Positions 50,904 to 58,348 of a stretch of DNA of 64,000 bases are shown here, piece by piece. The position numbers and the translations under genes are program-made. The stretch is from NCBI GenBank assembly GCA_035366835.1, contig DAOSIS010000020.1, positions 1 to 64,000 on the forward strand. Reading direction: 5' to 3'. The number at the start of each line of letters is the position of its first letter. Position 1 is the first letter of the stretch. Source of the stretch: UBA6109 sp035366835 (GTDB lineage Bacteria; Desulfobacterota; Syntrophia; Syntrophales; UBA6109). Below the pieces are notes generated by a model. That model ran no database searches. It was not told the DNA's origin and worked only from the letters and a program-made list of their open reading frames with translations.

Positions 50904-52283
50904 CTATGCGGACTTGGGAAAGTCGGCATGGCGGATCTTCGTCTCCCATGCCTGAACGGCCATTTGTATGGGGTCCCAGGGGCTGGAGAGCGGAGGTGTA
51001 TAACTGAGATCAAGGTCGTTCAGGGACTCCACGGTCATGCCGTTATGAATGGATGCCGCTACCGTGTCAATGCGTTTGGAAATCTCGGTACCGTATGCTC
51101 CGATGATCTGCGCACCCAAAAGCTTGTGGGTTTTTTGATCGCCGGTTATCCGAATTCTCATTTTTTTTGCGTGCGGGTAGTAGGCCTTGTGATCCCAGGC
51201 ATCAATGTCCGCCGAGAGAGGGGAAAATCCTTCTTTCAGCGCTTCATCATCCTTCAGACCGGTTCGCGCTGCCACCAGATCGAAAATCTTGACGGACTGT
51301 GTTCCCAGCGTCCCGGGATATTCCCGGTTTCCCCCGATCGCGTTTTCACCGGCGATCCTGCCTTGTTTGTGGGCGGTGGTGCCCAAAGGCAGGTAGGTGT
51401 TTTCCCCGAGCAGCCTGTGATAGGTCTCCGCGCAATCGCCGGCTGCGTAGATATCGGTGAGAGAGGTTTCCATCCGTCGGTTCACGCGGACTGCGCCCTT
51501 GACGCCTGTCTCAGCGCCGGCGGATCGAGCAAGATGGGACTCCGGCCGGCTGCCGACAGCCATCAGCACCATGTCAGCGGTGATGGTGTCGGCTGCCACG
51601 GAACACACAGAAAGCCGATTTCCGGTGGATTCGATCCGCTCCACCGCAAATCCGGTGAAGACCCGGACGCCTTGCCGCTCCAGTTCGGTCCGTACCATGT
51701 CTCCCAGTGCTCGATCAAAGGTTGTCAGAACAGAAGGTAAGAATTCGATCACCGAAACGGAAAGCCCTCGACGGATCATGGCGTCGGCCATTTCCATGCC
51801 GATATAACCCGCACCGATGATGACGATCGAGTTCGGACGACGAACCGTGAGGTATTCCTGAAAGGCAAAACTGTCCGTCATCCATCTTAGGGAAAAGACT
51901 CCCGGAAGATCGATGCCAGGGAGGTGCGGCACTTGAGAGGCTCCACCGGTGCCGATCACCAGTTTGTCATAGGAAAAAGTCTTGCTGCGGCCTTCCGGAT
52001 CGGTGGCAAGAATGCGCTTTTGTTCCGGGATGATCTCCGTAACGCGATGATCGGGAACCAGTTGGATGCCTTCTCTTTCAATGTCATCCGTGGTTCGATG
52101 GGCCAAGGTCTTCCAGTCAGAAACCTCACCGCTCAGGTAAAACGGAAGTCCGCAGATGCTGAAATTGGGATACCGGTCCGCCAGGATCAGTGTGACTGCG
52201 GTATTAGGCGAAAGTTCCTTGGCGCGTAGGCTGGCGCTGATTCCAGCATCACTGCCGCCGATCACCACCAATCTGTTGATCAT
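50904..52283 (-). CDS. FAD-dependent pyridine nucleotide-disulfide reductase (CoA-disulfide reductase/NADH oxidase-like)
   Basis: A 459-residue flavoprotein: N-terminal FAD motif VVIGGSDAGISASLRA, a single redox cysteine C44 in FSICGLPFYLSG, the NAD(P)H motif IVIIGAGYIGMEMADAMIRR near residue 160, the second FAD motif TSLTDIYAAGDCAE near 285, and a dimerisation domain. The single cysteine places it with CoA-disulfide reductases, NADH oxidases and persulfide reductases rather than two-cysteine glutathione or lipoamide enzymes. Role is probably in thiol or oxygen/sulfur redox balance. There is no rhodanese domain. Its composition is AT-richer than its neighbours. Confidence 0.9.
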   Translation of the reverse strand: MINRLVVIGGSDAGISASLRAKELSPNTAVTLILADRYPNFSICGLPFYLSGEVSDWKTLAHRTTDDIEREGIQLVPDHRVTEIIPEQKRILATDPEGRSKTFSYDKLVIGTGGASQVPHLPGIDLPGVFSLRWMTDSFAFQEYLTVRRPNSIVIIGAGYIGMEMADAMIRRGLSVSVIEFLPSVLTTFDRALGDMVRTELERQGVRVFTGFAVERIESTGNRLSVCSVAADTITADMVLMAVGSRPESHLARSAGAETGVKGAVRVNRRMETSLTDIYAAGDCAETYHRLLGENTYLPLGTTAHKQGRIAGENAIGGNREYPGTLGTQSVKIFDLVAARTGLKDDEALKEGFSPLSADIDAWDHKAYYPHAKKMRIRITGDQKTHKLLGAQIIGAYGTEISKRIDTVAASIHNGMTVESLNDLDLSYTPPLSSPWDPIQMAVQAWETKIRHADFPKSA

Positions 52284-52463
52284 TGTTTCCCTCGTGAACG
52301 GTGCAAAAAACCAGAACCTACTGTGGTCGGATCCACCTTTATCGTATCAGGCTTTTGGAGGAAATAACAACAATGACCTCAGGCTGAATCCTATCAAGAG
52401 AGCATGCAATCTGCCGTGGGTGTTCTGGACAAGGTGGAAAATCTTAGCCCTGAGACACAAGAA

Positions 52464-52491
52464 GAGGGGTTAGCCCATGAGCTAACCCCTC
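52464..52491 (-). terminator. Hairpin terminator after tRNA-Met
   Basis: A perfect 11-bp stem (GAGGGGTTAGC with GCTAACCCCTC) and a six-base loop, nine bases beyond the tRNA CCA end. On the - strand it is followed by TTCTTGTGT, a modest T-rich run. The stem is symmetrical, so it might also act on + strand transcripts. Confidence 0.7.
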
Positions 52492-52499
52492 GGAATTCT

Positions 52500-52576
52500 T
52501 GGTGGCGGCGCAGGGACTTGAACCCCGGACACTACGGATATGAGCCGTATGCTCTCACCAGCTGAGCTACGCCGCC
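52500..52576 (-). tRNA. tRNA-Met (anticodon CAT, probably elongator)
   Basis: On the - strand the acceptor GGCGGCG pairs with CGCCGCC, the D-arm is GCTC...GAGC, the anticodon stem TACGG/CCGTA encloses CTCATAT (anticodon CAT), the T-arm has GGTTCAAGTCC and CCA is encoded at 52502-52500. An initiator tRNA would have a mismatched first pair and three G-C pairs in the anticodon stem, which are absent. A lysidine-modified Ile decoder cannot be fully excluded, but the body resembles elongator Met. Confidence 0.95.
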
Positions 52577-52597
52577 GGTCGTTTTGAGGAACACCCC

Positions 52598-52624
52598 TTT
52601 ATACTGGTTTCCCCGCCTTGTCAA
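52598..52624 (-). promoter_or_regulatory. Probable promoter of tRNA-Met
   Basis: On the - strand TTGACA (52624-52619) with TATAAA (52603-52598), spacer 15, or TAAAGG with spacer 17. About 20 bases ahead of the mature tRNA 5' end and just after the stop of the FG-GAP-like gene. Confidence 0.55.
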
Positions 52625-52638
52625 TCGTCAAAGCCGGG

Positions 52639-54354
52639 TTATCGTCCCCCCTCGGGAGCGGCCGGCTGGGGTTGGTTGAACTTGAAGTAAACGACGACGC
52701 TTCTCCCCTGCAGCATGCCGCCGGTGGCCATGACGATCGCCATGACGATCTCCTGCTGGCCGTCGTTGTCGATGTCGTAGACCTGGTAGTCGGCGACATA
52801 CCCGTCGATCTTGCGCGTCTTCCAGTTTTCGTACAGTCCCAGGCCGTCCCATTCAAGGTTGTAGACCTCGCTCGATGTGAACAGCTTGACCGATCTCATC
52901 AGGCGTCCCGACGCGGAAAGGTTCTTGACGATGATGATTTCCTTCTTCCCGTCTTTGTTGAGATCGTAGGTCAGGATGCGGAGGTTGATGAAGGCGCTCA
53001 TCTTCTCCCGGTCCGGGCCGATGTCGTGGTCGGAAATCTCGAACATGGTGTTGCAGCCGCCGAAGGTTTCATCGCTCTTGTAGAGCAGTTCAGGACTGCC
53101 GCCGAAGATCCTTACCTTTCCAAGAGGTTTGTCCGTCTGTTCGAGTACGAGCAGGTGGTCGTATTCGTCCAGGGCGATGATCTTTTCGCTGGAGCCTGTG
53201 ATGAGTTCGTCGATGGTCAGGCCGTAGATGGAAAGGCCCAGGGGGATCTTCATCCGCCTCCCTTCCTGGTACTTTCCATTGTTCCAGACGATCTCGTGGA
53301 TCGGCGTGTTGAAAACGCTGTCGGTGCCGAATTGCTGTCCCAGGAGGATGGGGCCGTCCACCCGGTTGATCACGCGGAGGCACCAGGGGAGATCGGCAAT
53401 CTTGACGAACTTCTTGTCCCGGTATTCCAGGACAAAACTCCGGATGGAACTGCGGGAAAGGCTGGTGACGAAGATCTCCTTGATTCCGTTTCCGTTGATG
53501 TCGGCCACGTCGACGGCGATGTAATCCTCGTGGGCACTTCCCTTGATCGTTTCGATGTGTTTGAATTCCTTGCCCTTGAGCTGGTAGATGATGACGTTGT
53601 GGTCGTCGATCATGACGGTTTCGTTGAGTTTGTCACCGTTGACATCCCCTATGTCCATCCCCTTGAATTCCGTCGGGAATTTCTGGCTCATCCAGAATCC
53701 CCTGCGGTCCACGACCTGGTCGGAGTTGATGTAATCGGGATTGATGGCGGCGGTGAACGTTCCCTTGCGGCTCTTCCTCATGCCCGAGATGATTTCGGAT
53801 TCCTTCGAGAGGGCCGGAGCGGTCTGGGCGGTCTGCGGTGCGGCGGGCTGCGCCTCGGCGGTCTGCAAAGCCCCCGGAGCGACGCCGAGGATGTGTGCGT
53901 CGATCCTCTGCGCGAAGTCGTTGATCTTCGGGATGACCTCGTCCATGCCCTGGGACTGGGTGAAAAGGCTCACGGTCGACTTGTAGGCTGCGACGTCGAC
54001 GAGCTTCCCGTCAATGCTGATGCTGTTGCCGATTTTTGTGATGCTGCCCCATACGACGTAATCCGCGTTGAGCTTTTTCCCCACTGCGTAGACATCGGAT
54101 AGGGAGAGCTCTTTTGCCCCGGTGTCCCGGAGCGCGGCTGCGACGGCGTCCTTGCCGACCACCTCGATTTTGTCCGCAACGTAGATGCGGGAAGACAGCA
54201 TGTCCAGAATGCCTTGGCGCACGTAGTCGATATTCTCACCGCTGTGGACCGAAAAGGGCAGGACGGCAACGGTGTTTTTTTCCTTGGCCGAACAGGGGAC
54301 GGCCGCGAGAAAAAGAATCACCACGGGCAGCAGGCGTTTGGCCCATTTGATCAT
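52639..54354 (-). CDS. Exported FG-GAP/VCBS-like repeat protein with a TolB/FlgO-like N-terminal domain
   Basis: The N-terminus (KRLLPVVILFLAAVPCSAKEK) is a signal peptide with a possible lipobox-like cysteine before SA. Residues about 30-160 (TVAVLPFSVHSGENIDYVRQ, GILDMLSSRI, ADYVVWGSITKIG) resemble the small alpha/beta domain of FlgO- and TolB-N-type periplasmic proteins. After a Pro/Ala linker come several FG-GAP-like repeats with Asp-rich loops (DIGDVNGDKLNETVMID, DVADINGNGIKEIFVTS, TYDLNKDGKKEIIIVKN, VYDIDNDGQQEIVMAI), a beta-propeller calcium-binding pattern. Predicted periplasmic or surface protein; function unknown. ATG 54354 is preferred; ATG 54369 is close upstream. Confidence 0.8.
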   Translation of the reverse strand: MIKWAKRLLPVVILFLAAVPCSAKEKNTVAVLPFSVHSGENIDYVRQGILDMLSSRIYVADKIEVVGKDAVAAALRDTGAKELSLSDVYAVGKKLNADYVVWGSITKIGNSISIDGKLVDVAAYKSTVSLFTQSQGMDEVIPKINDFAQRIDAHILGVAPGALQTAEAQPAAPQTAQTAPALSKESEIISGMRKSRKGTFTAAINPDYINSDQVVDRRGFWMSQKFPTEFKGMDIGDVNGDKLNETVMIDDHNVIIYQLKGKEFKHIETIKGSAHEDYIAVDVADINGNGIKEIFVTSLSRSSIRSFVLEYRDKKFVKIADLPWCLRVINRVDGPILLGQQFGTDSVFNTPIHEIVWNNGKYQEGRRMKIPLGLSIYGLTIDELITGSSEKIIALDEYDHLLVLEQTDKPLGKVRIFGGSPELLYKSDETFGGCNTMFEISDHDIGPDREKMSAFINLRILTYDLNKDGKKEIIIVKNLSASGRLMRSVKLFTSSEVYNLEWDGLGLYENWKTRKIDGYVADYQVYDIDNDGQQEIVMAIVMATGGMLQGRSVVVYFKFNQPQPAAPEGGR

Positions 54355-54385
54355 AGTCTGAGACCTCATTTCGTGAAGTGGAGGC

Positions 54386-54414
54386 ACCTTAACACGGAAA
54401 AACGGCGAATACAA
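54386..54414 (-). promoter_or_regulatory. Probable promoter of the FG-GAP-like gene
   Basis: On the - strand TTGTAT (54414-54409), 17-base spacer and TAAGGT (54391-54386) with a TGT extended -10. About 30 bases ahead of the start. The remaining bases up to 54593 show no gene. Confidence 0.55.
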
Positions 54415-54593
54415 GCGATCATGGCCGGTCGGGGCGTTCGCGCCTTCGGCGGGATGCTACTCCTTCCTCGCGGGCCGTCCGGGATGTACCGACACGAGGC
54501 CTCCGGAATCGGCGTCCGGGGGCATTGCGGGATGTGCCTTGCAACCGGGAGGGGACTGCGGAGACGCAGCAGCCGGACGTTCTGAACAGCTTG

Positions 54594-55385
54594 TCAGATC
54601 TTTCCCGTCAGACGGTACCACACCAGACCGAGATATTCATAGACCGCCCCCTCGGAGTTCCGCAGATGGGCGGCGGCCGGCAGAAACTTCGTGTGAAACG
54701 GGGACTTTGTCCTCAAAATGCGGAAATCCGTAGGGGCGGCCACGGGGTTCATGCCGCTCTTGCGGAAAACGGCCATGGAGCGGGGCATATGGCTGGCGGA
54801 GGTCACCAGGATGAAGGGATCTGATCGGACGATGGGTCGGATGAGCCGGGCCTGTGCGAATGTATCCTTCGAATCCTTTTCCAGGAGCAGGATCTGCCGC
54901 GGCACGCCCATGGCTTCGGCCAGGATGGCCATGACTTCCGCGTCGGATTCCTCCTCGAGATAGGTCCCGCCCGAAAGCAGGAGGCGCGATCCCGGCAGAT
55001 TCCGGAAAAGCCTGACGGCCTCCATCAGGCGGATCATGGTTTCGCGGCTCACGCGGCTTGTCATCGGAACTTCCGTATCCCAGACGTGGCCTCCGCCGAG
55101 AACGACGATCCAGCGGATTCTGCTCGGATCGATGTCCGTCCTCGCCGATGCGGGCGACGAAATCTTCAGAGGCGGATAGAGCGATTCGAGGGGCCGCAGC
55201 AGGTGGCTTGAGACAAAGGGTGTGCTGAGTGCATAGAGGATCAGCGTCGCGGAAAGCGCCAGCAGGAGGCCGAGGCGCTTCCTTTTCCCGAAAAACAGAA
55301 ATCCGATGCCCAGAAGAATGAAGGCGATGCACCACGCAAAAGGCAGGAAAAAAGGCGACACGATTTTCTTCAGCGCAAAGCCCAA
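54594..55385 (-). CDS. YdcF/SanA/ElyC-family (DUF218) membrane protein
   Basis: Two N-terminal membrane spans (about residues 8-30 and 38-58) precede a DUF218 domain: IRWIVVLGGGHVWDTEV, LLLSGGTYLEEE, LLLEKDSKDTFAQARLI and ILVTSASHMPRSMAVFRKSG. ElyC of E. coli, with this layout, affects lipid-carrier use in envelope assembly. The start is TTG 55385, nine bases after AGGAG; no ATG is nearby. It follows the nitroreductase gene by 12 bases and is probably co-transcribed with it. Confidence 0.88.
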   Translation of the reverse strand: MGFALKKIVSPFFLPFAWCIAFILLGIGFLFFGKRKRLGLLLALSATLILYALSTPFVSSHLLRPLESLYPPLKISSPASARTDIDPSRIRWIVVLGGGHVWDTEVPMTSRVSRETMIRLMEAVRLFRNLPGSRLLLSGGTYLEEESDAEVMAILAEAMGVPRQILLLEKDSKDTFAQARLIRPIVRSDPFILVTSASHMPRSMAVFRKSGMNPVAAPTDFRILRTKSPFHTKFLPAAAHLRNSEGAVYEYLGLVWYRLTGKI

Positions 55386-55397
55386 GATGTTGTTCTC

Positions 55398-55985
55398 CTA
55401 TCGGAAGCGGAACGGTCCCTCGGCGGCGATCTCCGAAAGGCCCTTGCGTCCCGAGGGGAATTCCCGCTCCCTCAGCGATTCGGAAAGATCTTCGGCATTC
55501 CCGGGCTTCCCGACAGCGATCATGGCTTCGACCTGATAGAGATCGGGGACGTCGAGGAGTTTCCGTGCGAGGTCATAGTCGAAGCCCTGCATGCCGTGGA
55601 CGACAAGCCCCATGTCGGATCCCTGCAGGGCGAGGTTTTCCCAGGCGGCCCCGGCGTCATAGGAATGGGTGCGGGACGGCTTTTCGTTGGAATCGAAGGT
55701 CGTTTTCGATATGACCACAATGAGGACCGCGGCCTTGGCCGCCCATACCTTGTTGGATTCCCGCAGGAGCGAGAAGAAAGTCGGCCAGTGTTCGGAGTTG
55801 CTTCTTGCGTAAAGGAAACGCCACGGCTGGTTGTTGTTCGAGGAGGGCGCCCAGCGCGCCGCCTCGAAAAGCGATTTCAGGGTCTCCGCGGAGATTTCTT
55901 CCCCGGTCATGGCGCGCGGAGACCAGCGGCGCGGAAAGATCGCATCCACGTCGGCTGAGGGCTGTCGATACCGGTCGATGTCCAT
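55398..55985 (-). CDS. Nitroreductase-family FMN protein
   Basis: A 195-residue flavoprotein. RRWSPRAMTGEEIS and LFEAARWAPSSNNNQPWRFL form the FMN-binding start of the family, and DAGAAWENLALQGSDMGLVVHGM is the typical central helix. The usual C-terminal ISVGKPG block appears as AMIAVGKPGNAEDL. Reactions range from nitro or quinone reduction to dehalogenation; this one cannot be placed. ATG 55985 follows AAGGAGCGGGCGG. It has a strong promoter-like element 70 bases upstream and is followed by the YdcF-like gene. Confidence 0.88.
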   Translation of the reverse strand: MDIDRYRQPSADVDAIFPRRWSPRAMTGEEISAETLKSLFEAARWAPSSNNNQPWRFLYARSNSEHWPTFFSLLRESNKVWAAKAAVLIVVISKTTFDSNEKPSRTHSYDAGAAWENLALQGSDMGLVVHGMQGFDYDLARKLLDVPDLYQVEAMIAVGKPGNAEDLSESLREREFPSGRKGLSEIAAEGPFRFR

Positions 55986-56056
55986 CCGCCCGCTCCTTCG
56001 CAAAAGGGCCGTCCCGGCCGCAGCGCAGATCGTTTTCCGCACCGCCGGTTTCTGGT

Positions 56057-56085
56057 AGCTTATGTCCGCAGGGTTGGATTGTCAA
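56057..56085 (-). promoter_or_regulatory. Probable promoter of the nitroreductase gene
   Basis: On the - strand a perfect TTGACA (56085-56080), 17-base spacer and TAAGCT (56062-56057). It faces away from the purB promoter, so 55986-56236 is a divergent control region. Confidence 0.65.
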
Positions 56086-56162
56086 TCTTCGAATCCGGCT
56101 TCGAACCCGGCCGTCACCGCCTGCCATCCAGGAGAGGGGCAGACCGCCCGCCTGCAAATTTC

Positions 56163-56192
56163 TTGACTCCGGCCTTGCGGTCATAATAGATT
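56163..56192 (+). promoter_or_regulatory. Probable promoter of purB
   Basis: TTGACT (56163-56168), 18-base spacer and TAGATT (56187-56192), about 45 bases before the TTG start of purB. Confidence 0.5.
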
Positions 56193-56236
56193 GCCGCTAT
56201 GTGTCCGCCGACGAAGAAGAGGAAGGAGAGTCCGCG

Positions 56237-57541
56237 TTGATTCCCCGATACGCCCGTGAAAAGATGAGCGCCGTCTGGAGCCAGCAAAACCGCTACCAGG
56301 CGTGGCTCGACATCGAGCTCCTCGCATGCGAGGCCCTCGCCCGCCTGGGGAAGATCCCCCCGGCCGCCCTGAGGAACATCAAGGAGAGGGCCGGCTTCGA
56401 TGCCGCCCGGATCGACGAGATCGAAAAGGTCACCAAGCACGACGTCATCGCCTTCCTGACCTCCGTGACGGAGCGGGTGGGGGAGGACGGGCGGTTCATC
56501 CACATGGGGCTGACCTCCTCGGATATCCTGGACACCTCGCTCGCCGTCCTTCTGAGACAGGCGGCGGAGCTCCTTCTGGAGGATGTGGACCGGACGCTGA
56601 ATGCACTGAAGATGCGGGCGATGGAGCACCGGCGCACCCTCATGATCGGCCGCACCCACGGGATCCATGCGGAGCCGATCACCTTCGGGCTGAAGCTGGC
56701 CGTCTGGTACGACGAGATGCGCCGCAACCGGGAAAGGCTCGAGCGGGCCAGGGAGAGGATCAGCTGCGGCAAGATCTCCGGCGCGGTGGGGACGTTTTCG
56801 TTCATCGACCCTTCCGTGGAGGAATACGTCTGCGAAAAGCTGGGCCTGAAACCGGCGCCCGCGTCGTCGCAGATCGTGCAGCGGGACCGGCACGCGGAGT
56901 ATTTCTGTACGCTCGCCGTGATCGCGTCTTCGCTCGACAAGTTCTCGCAGGAGATCCGCCTCCTGCAGCGCACGGAAGTGCGCGAGGCGGAGGAATTCTT
57001 TTCCCCCGGGCAGAAGGGCTCTTCGGCCATGCCGCACAAACGGAATCCCGTGCTGTCCGAAAACCTCTCCGGCCTCTCCCGTCTGATGCGATCCTACGCC
57101 GTTGCCTCCCTCGAAGACGTCGCGTTGTGGCATGAGCGCGACATCAGCCATTCTTCGGTGGAAAGGGTCATCGGACCGGACGCCACGATCCTCCTGGACT
57201 TCATGCTGGCGCGTTTCGCGGGCATGATCGAGAAGCTCGTGGTCTATCCGGAGCGGATGATGTCCAACCTGCAGATGACCCGCGGCGTCGTCTTTTCGCA
57301 GATGATCCTGCTCAAGATGGTCGAAAAGGGAATATCGCGCGAGAGGGCCTATGCCATCGTCCAGACGAATGCCATGAAGTCATGGGCGGAGGGCCTGGAG
57401 TTCAAGGCCCTTCTGCAGTCCGACGCCGAAGTGACGGACCGCCTCTCCTCAGCCGAGATCGACGAGGCCTTCCGCATCGAGAATTTCCTGATCCATGTCG
57501 ACTTCATATTCCGCAGGGTTTTCGGAGAGGATCATGAATAG
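56237..57541 (+). CDS. purB: Adenylosuccinate lyase
   Basis: PurB works twice in purine synthesis, splitting SAICAR and adenylosuccinate with release of fumarate. The start is TTG 56237, seven bases after AAGGAGAG, giving the classical MIPRYAREKMSAVWSQ N-terminus. Conserved regions are KHDVIAFLTSV and FIHMGLTSSDILDT, the GRTHGIHAEPITFGLK loop, and the fumarase-superfamily signature GSSAMPHKRNPVLSE near residue 260. The 434-residue length is normal. A small lipoprotein gene overlaps its last codons. Confidence 0.96.
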   Translation: MIPRYAREKMSAVWSQQNRYQAWLDIELLACEALARLGKIPPAALRNIKERAGFDAARIDEIEKVTKHDVIAFLTSVTERVGEDGRFIHMGLTSSDILDTSLAVLLRQAAELLLEDVDRTLNALKMRAMEHRRTLMIGRTHGIHAEPITFGLKLAVWYDEMRRNRERLERARERISCGKISGAVGTFSFIDPSVEEYVCEKLGLKPAPASSQIVQRDRHAEYFCTLAVIASSLDKFSQEIRLLQRTEVREAEEFFSPGQKGSSAMPHKRNPVLSENLSGLSRLMRSYAVASLEDVALWHERDISHSSVERVIGPDATILLDFMLARFAGMIEKLVVYPERMMSNLQMTRGVVFSQMILLKMVEKGISRERAYAIVQTNAMKSWAEGLEFKALLQSDAEVTDRLSSAEIDEAFRIENFLIHVDFIFRRVFGEDHE

Positions 57542-58139
57542 ACGCCTTTGGTCGCTGTGGCTGGGTCTTTTCGTTTCCCTGATTTCGGGATGCGGCTATC
57601 TCCAGGGATACCTGGACATTGCCCGGGACCGGGGTGTCTCGAAGGAATACCTCGCGGTCCTCGACGCCTGGACGCGCTCGCAGGTCGTATACTCACAGTT
57701 CGAAACCAAAGTGAAGATCACCGCGACCTTCAAGGGCAGCGCCTACCAGGCGGCCTCCACGGCCGAATATGCCCGGCTCTACGAGATGGACGAGGAAGCG
57801 AAGAAAGGCCGTGCGGAAATGCTGAAGTCACTGGAGGGCGATTTCTCGGAAATCTTCTTCTACGCCTACGTCCCCGAGAAGGAATACAACGACTTCGAGA
57901 AGCTGCGCTCGGTCTGGAGCGTCTTTGTTCTGGACGGGCAGGACAACAGAATCGCGCCGCTGGAATTGCGGAAGATCGAGAAGATCACCCCGGTGATCCT
58001 GGATTTCTACCCCTACGTCAACCCCCACCACGGCAACTGCTACAGCCTGAAGATCCCCCCGGTGTCGGACGAGGAGTTCCGGAAGACGAAGCTGGTGTTT
58101 ACGGGCGTGCTGGGCAGGGTCGAACTCACCTGGAAATGA
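57534..58139 (+). CDS. Predicted lipoprotein of unknown function
   Basis: A 201-residue protein with a lipoprotein signal peptide (LWLGLFVSLISGCGYLQ, lipobox LISGC with cysteine near residue 20). The mature part is mixed alpha/beta and charged, with no domain I recognise. The residue after the cysteine is glycine, so it would likely be sorted to the outer membrane. ATG 57534 lies eight bases inside purB, after GGAGAGG, so it is co-transcribed with purB. The motif FYPYVNPHHGNCYSLKIP near residue 160 might help find relatives. Confidence 0.75.
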   Translation: MNRRLWSLWLGLFVSLISGCGYLQGYLDIARDRGVSKEYLAVLDAWTRSQVVYSQFETKVKITATFKGSAYQAASTAEYARLYEMDEEAKKGRAEMLKSLEGDFSEIFFYAYVPEKEYNDFEKLRSVWSVFVLDGQDNRIAPLELRKIEKITPVILDFYPYVNPHHGNCYSLKIPPVSDEEFRKTKLVFTGVLGRVELTWK

Positions 58140-58195
58140 GGCAGCTGAAAGAGCTTTGCTGCTTCTGAATGAGTTCTTGCACAAAATCACCCGCC

Positions 58196-58341
58196 AGGCT
58201 GTTCAAAAATGCCCGGATGCAAGGCGCCCGATGCTTCGACAAGCTCAGCATGACAAATCCATCAGCCTGTCCTGGGCCTGCCGAAGGGTCGAACGGCATA
58301 GGATGAGGGGAACGCGGCAGACGGGTATTTTTCAACAGCCT
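58196..58341. mobile_element. MITE-like 146-bp element with 20-bp terminal inverted repeats
   Basis: The left end 58196-58215 (AGGCTGTTCAAAAATGCCCG) matches the reverse complement of the right end 58322-58341 at 18 of 20 positions. The inside contains CTTCGACAAGCTCAGCATGACA and an imperfect inverted partner (CCTGCCGAAGGGTCGAAC), a sequence type seen as a dispersed repeat in many proteobacterial genomes. No coding capacity. It fills the convergent gap between the lipoprotein gene and nadB. Confidence 0.75.
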
Positions 58342-58348
58342 CTTCCTG

